NCBI GenBank assembly: GCA_022730375.1
Contig: DZDA01000002.1
Span: 1-64,000 of the forward strand
From: Thiomonas intermedia
GTDB taxonomy: Bacteria; Pseudomonadota; Gammaproteobacteria; Burkholderiales; Burkholderiaceae_C
DNA length: 64,000 bases
Reading direction: 5' to 3'
Part shown: positions 59,143-64,000 of the stretch, one piece after another
Layout: each line of letters begins with the position of its first letter
Position numbering within the stretch: position 1 is the stretch's first letter
Program-made: the position numbers and the translations under genes
Notes under the pieces: model-generated
The model's database searches: none
Seen by the model: the letters and a program-made list of their open reading frames with translations, nothing else
Told to the model about the DNA's origin: nothing

Positions 59143-60950
59143 CGCTGGGCTCCGGCTTCAGCTTGCGGGGAAACCAGCGACGGCCCTGCGTTCCAGTCAG
59201 CGGGCAGCCGTGCCGATGCGGCCTGGGCAGCCACGCCGTAGTCTTGCCCCGGTTTGGCGATGACGACAAAGCGCGGAGCGCGGTAGATCACCGTCATCGG
59301 CAGATGCAGCGCCTGCAGCGCGGGCAGGGTGGACGGTGACATCAATGCCAGAGGCTGTTTGTTCTCGTTCCAGCGCCGGGCGAAATCGGCGTAGGTCGGC
59401 ACCCACAGGCTGGGCTGCTGCGTAATGCCGAAATGCAGTTCGCCCTGATACTCGACCAAGGTGACGGTGCGGTCGAGGTAGAAGGGCAGGGTCTGGTCAT
59501 AAGTGCCCACGGCATAGAACGGCTGGCCCGGCTGAATCCAGGGCCGGATGGCGTTGACCACATCCTTGGTCGACGCGGTGCGGCCCAGAATCTGGAACTG
59601 CTGGATGCCCAGCGAGAACCCCAGCGTCATCGCCACACTGACCAGCAGCACGGCCGCGGTGCGCCGCCCCTGCGCCTCCCAGCGCCAGGCCAGCAGGCCG
59701 CTGCCCAGCGCCAGCACGGCGGTGACTTCCAGCCACCAGCCAAACTGCTGATACAGCGCGCCGGGCGTGATGGCGTTGCCCAGGCGATGCAACTGCGTGA
59801 AGCCGACCACTGCCGCCAGTCCCAGCAGCGCCAGCAGAGCAAACTGCCAGCGCAGTGCGCCGCTGCGGACGCGGTCAAAGTAGTCGGCCATGAGCAGCGC
59901 AATCGCCGGGAAGATGGGCAGGATGTAGGACGGCAGCTTAGATTTGGAGAGGCTGAAAAACACAAAAATGAACACCGCCCAGATGAGCAACATGCCTTGG
60001 GCATGCAGAGTGCGGCCCTGTGCGCCGCCAAATGCCGCGCCACGCAGGGCGGGCTGGGACGCGCTTTTCCACAGCGCCGGAACCAGGCTGCCCAGCCAGG
60101 GCAGCACGCCCAGAATCAGGATGGGAAGGAAATACCACCACGGGCCAGGGCGCTTGAGTTCGCTGGTGAGAAAACGGGTGAACTGCTGGTAGATGAAAAA
60201 GTAGTCGAAAAACTCGGGGTTGCGCAGCTGCACCCAGATGAACCAGGGCGCAGCGATGGCCAGAAAAATGAGCAGGCCGCTGACGATGTAAAGCCGCGTC
60301 CACAACTTCCAGTCGCGGTAAATCAGGGTGTAGAGCACCAGCGCCGCGCCGGGCAGCAGAATGCCGATCAGTCCCTTGGATAGCATGGCCAGCGCCATGA
60401 AGGCCCAGGTGGCCCACATCCACCAACGGGTCTGCGCACGGCTCGCATCGGGCCGCTGCGCCAGCAGAAAGGCCATCAGACTCGCGGACATGGTGGCTGC
60501 GGTGCCCATGTCCAGCGTGTTGATGTGGCTCATCGCGTTCCAGTAAAACATGCTCGCCAGCACGCCTGCGGCAAACACCCCGGTGCGCCGGTTGAACAGT
60601 CGCGTTCCGGCCCAGCCCGTAAACAGCACCGAGAACAGGCCGGTGAGCCCAGTCCACAAACGCGCCTGCCATTCGCCGAAGCCGAACACCTCGTAGCTCA
60701 CCGCGGTGGCCCAGTATTGCAGCGGCGGTTTTTCGAAGTATTTGAAACCGTCAAGGCGGGGCGTGACCCAGTCGCCCGTCACCACCATTTCGCGCGGGAT
60801 TTCGGCGTAGCGGCCTTCGTCCGTCGGCACCAGATCGCGCCAGCCCAGCGTGCCCAGCCAGAGAACGACGAGCGCGGCAAACAGCACCCAGGTCAGGCCG
60901 CGGCCGGGGCCGGTGTCTGAAGCGGAAAAGTCTTGTGTGGAATGCGACAT
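59139..60950 (-). CDS. arnT: Lipid A 4-amino-4-deoxy-L-arabinose transferase ArnT
   Basis: ArnT adds Ara4N from the undecaprenyl carrier to lipid A phosphates in the periplasm, reducing negative charge and lowering binding of cationic peptides. The 603-residue GT-C protein has a first periplasmic loop with the catalytic acidic motif TDEGRYAEIPREMVVTGDW and EKPPLQYWATA, then about twelve membrane helices and a periplasmic C-terminal domain. I use ATG 60950 (MSHSTQDFSAS). It is the first gene of the six-gene arn operon. Confidence 0.92.
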   Translation of the reverse strand: MSHSTQDFSASDTGPGRGLTWVLFAALVVLWLGTLGWRDLVPTDEGRYAEIPREMVVTGDWVTPRLDGFKYFEKPPLQYWATAVSYEVFGFGEWQARLWTGLTGLFSVLFTGWAGTRLFNRRTGVFAAGVLASMFYWNAMSHINTLDMGTAATMSASLMAFLLAQRPDASRAQTRWWMWATWAFMALAMLSKGLIGILLPGAALVLYTLIYRDWKLWTRLYIVSGLLIFLAIAAPWFIWVQLRNPEFFDYFFIYQQFTRFLTSELKRPGPWWYFLPILILGVLPWLGSLVPALWKSASQPALRGAAFGGAQGRTLHAQGMLLIWAVFIFVFFSLSKSKLPSYILPIFPAIALLMADYFDRVRSGALRWQFALLALLGLAAVVGFTQLHRLGNAITPGALYQQFGWWLEVTAVLALGSGLLAWRWEAQGRRTAAVLLVSVAMTLGFSLGIQQFQILGRTASTKDVVNAIRPWIQPGQPFYAVGTYDQTLPFYLDRTVTLVEYQGELHFGITQQPSLWVPTYADFARRWNENKQPLALMSPSTLPALQALHLPMTVIYRAPRFVVIAKPGQDYGVAAQAASARLPADWNAGPSLVSPQAEAGAQR

Positions 60951-61079
60951 GGAGCAAGCGTGTTCTGTGCAAGGCCGGGAGCCTGGCGGATAGCCGAGCA
61001 TGGTAACGGGCTGTTCCTTGCATGCCACTGAGGGTCGGTGCTGCAATGCAGAGCACGCGAAACTGAACCGGAGACTCCC

Positions 61080-62711
61080 ATGACCTGGCCCACCCATGAT
61101 GTGACCAATCAAGCCCCGCCCTTGCAGGATTACAACCTATTCACCGCCGATCCCGCGCTGCGCGAGGCGCTAGCCCGTGCTGGCGGCGCCGGGGCGGAGG
61201 AGCAACTCACGCGGCAGGGCGCGGAGCTTGGCGCCGCCGCCAGCTACGAGCAGGGGCGGCTGGCCAACCAGAACTCGCCGATTCTGCACGCTTTCGATGC
61301 CAGGGGTTTTCGCCGCGACCAGATCGAGTTTCACCCGGCCTGGCATGCGTTGATGAGCGACATCGCCCGGCGCGGCCTGCACACCGGCCCGTGGGCGCAG
61401 CCGCAGCCGGGCGCGCATGTGGCGCGGGCAGCGGGCTTCATTCTGCAAACGCAGATCGAAGCCGGGTCGATGTGTCCCACCACCATGACTTATGGCGCGA
61501 TTCCCGCGATGTCGCGCGACGCCCTGCTGGCGCGCGACTGGCTGCCCACGCTGATGCGCCCGGAATACGATCCGCGCGATCTGCCGCTGTCGCAAAAGCG
61601 CGGCGGCCTGATCGGCATGGGCATGACCGAAAAGCAGGGCGGCTCCGATCTGCGCACCAACACCACCCGCGCCGAACCTGATGGCGCGGGCAGCTACCGC
61701 CTGACCGGGCACAAGTGGTTTTTTTCCGCCCCGCAATGCGATGCCCATCTCGTGCTCGCGCAGACGGCGGGCGGCCTGAGCTGCTTTTTCGTGCCCCGCT
61801 GGGCGCCGGACGGCAGCAAGAACCCAGTGCTGATCCAGCGACTCAAAGACAAGCTGGGCAACCGTTCCAACGCTTCGTCCGAAGTGGAATTTCAGGGGGC
61901 TTGGGGGCATCTGCTCGGCGAAGAAGGGCGCGGCGTGCCGACCATTCTCGAAATGGGAACCTATACCCGGCTGGATTGCGTGCTCGGCACCACCGGGCTG
62001 ATGCGCCAGGCCCTGAGCCAGGCGGTGCACTATGCGCGGCACCGCCAGGCTTTCGGCGCCGCGCTGATCGATCAGCCGCTGATGCGCAATGTGCTGGCCG
62101 ACATGGCGCTGGAAGTGGAGGCCGCCATCGCGCTGGCCCTGCGGCTGGCGCAGGCTTTCGACTCGCAGCACGACGAGGCGCAGTCGCTGTTGCGGCGCCT
62201 GCTCACGCCGGCGGGCAAGTTTCGCATCTGCAAACGCGGCGCCGAACTCGCAGCCGAGGCGATGGAGGTGCTGGGCGGCAACGGCTATGTCGAAGACGAT
62301 GTGCAGGCGCGCATCTACCGCGAGATGCCGGTGAATTCCATCTGGGAAGGTTCGGGCAATGTGATGTGCCTGGATGTGCTGCGCGCCCTGGGCAAGAACC
62401 TGCGCACCGCCGATGCCCTGATGGCTGAACTTGCCCCGGCGCAGGGGCGCAACGCCTATTTCGACGCGCACCTGCAGCGCTTCTCGGCGGCCCTGCGCGA
62501 TACCGATGCGCTGCAATCGCGCGCCCGGGCGCTGACCCACGATCTCGTGCTGGCCGTGCAGGCTGCTTTGCTGCTGCGTCACGCACCAGAGCCCATCGCC
62601 CAGGCCTTCTGCGCATCCCGGCTCGGGGGTGAATGGGGCGGGGGCTTCGGCACCTTGAGTAAGGCGACGGATTTTGATCTGCTGCTCAGTCGGGCGCTGC
62701 AAACGCCGTGA
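61080..62711 (+). CDS. aidB: AidB-like acyl-CoA dehydrogenase family protein (DNA alkylation response)
   Basis: The 543-residue protein follows the E. coli AidB sequence closely (MTWPTHDVTNQAPPLQDYNL; GMGMTEKQGGSDLRTNTTRAE; GHKWFFSAPQCDAHLVLAQT; REMPVNSIWEGSGNVMCLDVLR). AidB is a flavoprotein of the adaptive response to alkylation, bound to DNA, with debated enzymatic role. ada and alkB genes are not in the window. It is divergent from arnT over a 129-nt gap. Confidence 0.94.
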   Translation: MTWPTHDVTNQAPPLQDYNLFTADPALREALARAGGAGAEEQLTRQGAELGAAASYEQGRLANQNSPILHAFDARGFRRDQIEFHPAWHALMSDIARRGLHTGPWAQPQPGAHVARAAGFILQTQIEAGSMCPTTMTYGAIPAMSRDALLARDWLPTLMRPEYDPRDLPLSQKRGGLIGMGMTEKQGGSDLRTNTTRAEPDGAGSYRLTGHKWFFSAPQCDAHLVLAQTAGGLSCFFVPRWAPDGSKNPVLIQRLKDKLGNRSNASSEVEFQGAWGHLLGEEGRGVPTILEMGTYTRLDCVLGTTGLMRQALSQAVHYARHRQAFGAALIDQPLMRNVLADMALEVEAAIALALRLAQAFDSQHDEAQSLLRRLLTPAGKFRICKRGAELAAEAMEVLGGNGYVEDDVQARIYREMPVNSIWEGSGNVMCLDVLRALGKNLRTADALMAELAPAQGRNAYFDAHLQRFSAALRDTDALQSRARALTHDLVLAVQAALLLRHAPEPIAQAFCASRLGGEWGGGFGTLSKATDFDLLLSRALQTP

Positions 62712-62721
62712 GCAGGTTTCT

Positions 62722-62802
62722 CAAGAAGCTCGCCGGGCCGCCCCTAGAGCTTCTTGCCCCTTGAGGGGAGAGCCGAGCGAAGCGAAGGGTTTCGGGGTGG
62801 GC
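62722..62802 (+). repeat. Hairpin repeat element, copy E (between aidB and tonB)
   Basis: CAAGAAGCTC and GAGCTTCTTG form a perfect 10-bp stem around GCCGGGCCGCCCCTA (15 nt), followed by CCCCTTGAGGGG, CGAGCGAAGCGAAGGG and TTTCGGGGTGGGC. On the minus strand it begins directly after the tonB stop codon, as copy A does after glnB. Compared with A, an A-T pair becomes G-C in the stem, a compensatory change. Confidence 0.88.
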
Positions 62803-63609
62803 TCAATTCAAAATGCGGAACTTGATCGGCACCAGCACCCAGGAAGTGACCGACTGACCGTTGCGCGTGGCGGCGACGAAGCGCCACTGCGCCACGGTCG
62901 CCTCGGCGGCCTCGTCCAGCCGCGGATAGCCGGTGGACGACATGAGCTTGATCTGCAGCGGGCGCCCATTCGGCCCAACCTGCACCTTGAGCAGGGCCGT
63001 ACCCTCCTCGCCCAATTGGCGCGACAGACGGGGATAAGGCGGCGGCGGATTGTCGAGATACTCAGCCTTGTACGAGGCCGCAGTTTCCACGACGGGCTCG
63101 GGCGCACCGGAGGCCGCCGCCGCGGGGTGGGGCGGGCCAGGCGCCACTGTGGGGACGGCGACCTGCGGGGCCGCGCTGGGCGCGGCGGCTTTCGCCGGGA
63201 GGTCGGGTGCAGGAGGGGCAGCAGGCGCTGCGGTCGGCTCGATCGGCGGCGTGTTCGCGCGTGGCAAGACTAGCTTCGGTGGCTGCGGGCGCTGGGGTGC
63301 AGGTGGGATCTGCGGAGTCGGATGCGGCGGAGCGGGTCGGGCGAAGTGCTTTTTCGGGGGAACGGGCTGCGTTTTTTCGGGCGGCGACACGGCCGCTGCC
63401 GCCTGGGGTGGCGCAGGGGGCTTCACGGCAGGCAGCGGTGCTTTCTGCAGAGTGACCCATTCAATCCGCTGTTCCGGCTTGTTGGGCGCCTGGGTGGGCG
63501 TGAACACCAGCCAGGCGAGCAGCAAGGCGTGCGCGAGCAGAACGCCGAGTGCGAGAGCGAGCAGGGGGATGGGCCGAGGCGGGGGCGTCAGAGAGGGAAG
63601 GGTGTTCAT
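62803..63609 (-). CDS. tonB: TonB-family energy transducer
   Basis: The 268-residue protein has one N-terminal membrane helix (LLALALGVLLAHALLLAWLVF), a long Pro/Ala/Lys-rich periplasm-spanning stretch, and the C-terminal TonB domain (YPRLSRQLGEEGTALLKVQVGPNGRPLQIKLMSSTGYPRLDEAAEATVAQWRF). It would drive outer-membrane transport of siderophores or vitamins. exbB and exbD are not adjacent, so its partner complex is elsewhere or it is an accessory TonB. Confidence 0.92.
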   Translation of the reverse strand: MNTLPSLTPPPRPIPLLALALGVLLAHALLLAWLVFTPTQAPNKPEQRIEWVTLQKAPLPAVKPPAPPQAAAAVSPPEKTQPVPPKKHFARPAPPHPTPQIPPAPQRPQPPKLVLPRANTPPIEPTAAPAAPPAPDLPAKAAAPSAAPQVAVPTVAPGPPHPAAAASGAPEPVVETAASYKAEYLDNPPPPYPRLSRQLGEEGTALLKVQVGPNGRPLQIKLMSSTGYPRLDEAAEATVAQWRFVAATRNGQSVTSWVLVPIKFRILN

Positions 63610-63913
63610 TACGACAAGTTGGCGTGTCCGGGCGCTTTGAGCGGCCCCAGGGCCGGGCTAGGCCCAGCCCGCCCCCCGTGGGGGTCAAGGAAACTTGGGG
63701 CGGCCCAGCGTTTCCTTGAGACGCTGCGCAGACAAACCGCATGAATATAATCTGACAAATTTTGTGCGCCTGAAGTGTTGCCGCTCTGCGGTGACCCCCA
63801 AGGGGCGTGACGGATGGGTGAATTGGCTTTACAGCCATTTGCGCGTCGCGCTCCAGATTGTCGGCCAGGCTGGCGATCCATTCCAATATCCGGGCGCTCA
63901 CCGGAGAATTCTC
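63610..63913. other. 304-nt intergenic region between tonB and carA
   Basis: This divergent gap contains repeat copy F (63650-63719), a TATAAT box (63746-63751, plus) that could serve carA, and a partial element CCCCCAAGGGG (63795-63805) without its neighbouring loop hairpin. No clear -35 fits the TATAAT. I see no gene and no leader-peptide attenuator. Confidence 0.7.
63650..63719 (-). repeat. Hairpin repeat element, copy F (between tonB and carA)
   Basis: TCAAGGAAAC and GTTTCCTTGA form a perfect 10-bp stem around TTGGGGCGGCCCAGC (15 nt), with CCCCCCGTGGGGG next to it and a second small hairpin GGGCT/AGCCC upstream. Loop conservation with a different stem identifies it as the same family as copies A and C-E. 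Confidence 0.86.
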
Positions 63914-64000
63914 ATGCTGTCCATGCTGCCCAAAGCCGTTCTGGTTCTCGCCGACGGCTCGATCTTTCGCGGACTCTCCATCGGCGCGAGTGGGCAAACG
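63914..64000 (+). CDS. carA: Carbamoyl-phosphate synthase small subunit (partial, 5' end)
   Basis: The first 29 codons (MLSMLPKAVLVLADGSIFRGLSIGASGQT) match the conserved CarA N-terminus, the glutamine amidotransferase subunit that supplies ammonia for carbamoyl phosphate in arginine and pyrimidine synthesis. The gene runs off the window. The amidotransferase domain is outside, so the assignment rests on this N-terminal motif only. Confidence 0.8.
   Translation, partial: MLSMLPKAVLVLADGSIFRGLSIGASGQT

Noticed and set aside
63795-63805. Sixth full copy of the hairpin repeat
   Set aside because: Only the CCCCCAAGGGG part is present; the loop hairpin is missing, so I count it as a partial remnant at most.
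63610-63913. Arginine or pyrimidine attenuator or riboswitch upstream of carA
   Set aside because: No leader ORF rich in Arg codons and no recognisable riboswitch core are visible; only a TATAAT box and repeats.

Overview
The window is a stretch of core chromosome from a high-GC betaproteobacterium, most likely of the order Burkholderiales. The basis is the gene order ndk-rlmN-pilF/pilW-rodZ-ispG-hisS-yfgM-bamB-der-hfq-hflX-hflK-hflC-hisZ-purA, the nadE-glnB pair, an RF2 with the programmed frameshift, and protein sequences typical of that group. A Thiomonas-like organism is my best guess (inference only). I saw no prophage, CRISPR array, integron or transposase gene; nearly every gene is single-copy housekeeping.

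Layout. 1-9.3 kb (minus): the heat-shock set grpE-dnaK-dnaJ under a sigma32-type promoter, then prfB, pepN, fbp and tRNA-Thr(CGU), with a small His/Lys-rich exported protein upstream of grpE. 9.5-17 kb: a low-molecular-weight phosphatase, a FemAB-like acyltransferase divergent from nadE with overlapping start codons, glnB, a ferredoxin-type flavin reductase, scpB and rluB. 17-33 kb (plus): ndk to purA, covering nucleotide metabolism, rRNA/tRNA modification, isoprenoid synthesis, pilus and shape proteins, outer membrane assembly, the GTPases Der and HflX, Hfq, and the HflKC membrane complex. 33-40 kb: a phosphoribosyltransferase, guaB-guaA, tadA, ldcA, and a minus-strand sigma factor / putative anti-sigma / DUF3106 operon. 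40.9-48.2 kb (plus): dapC-dapD, a PilU-like ATPase, dapE, prmB and a YheS-type ABC-F protein. 48.4-54.6 kb: a small conserved unknown, a MATE exporter, a GT-C membrane protein, rpmE (type B), rho, trxA and the SRP RNA. 54.6-61 kb (minus): a tightly overlapping six-gene arn operon for adding L-Ara4N to lipid A, with ArnA split into two genes and no arnD. 61-64 kb: aidB, tonB and the first codons of carA.

Most unusual non-coding content. (1) Five intergenic copies of a hairpin element have a nearly invariant 15-nt loop and stems that differ in sequence but stay paired. (2) A roughly 165-bp imperfect palindrome with 12-bp perfect terminal inverted repeats fills the bamB-der gap. (3) A roughly 230-nt structured rho leader is driven from a promoter inside the end of trxA. 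These are the best candidates for something undescribed. All protein functions are assigned by reading motifs and family resemblance, without database searches.
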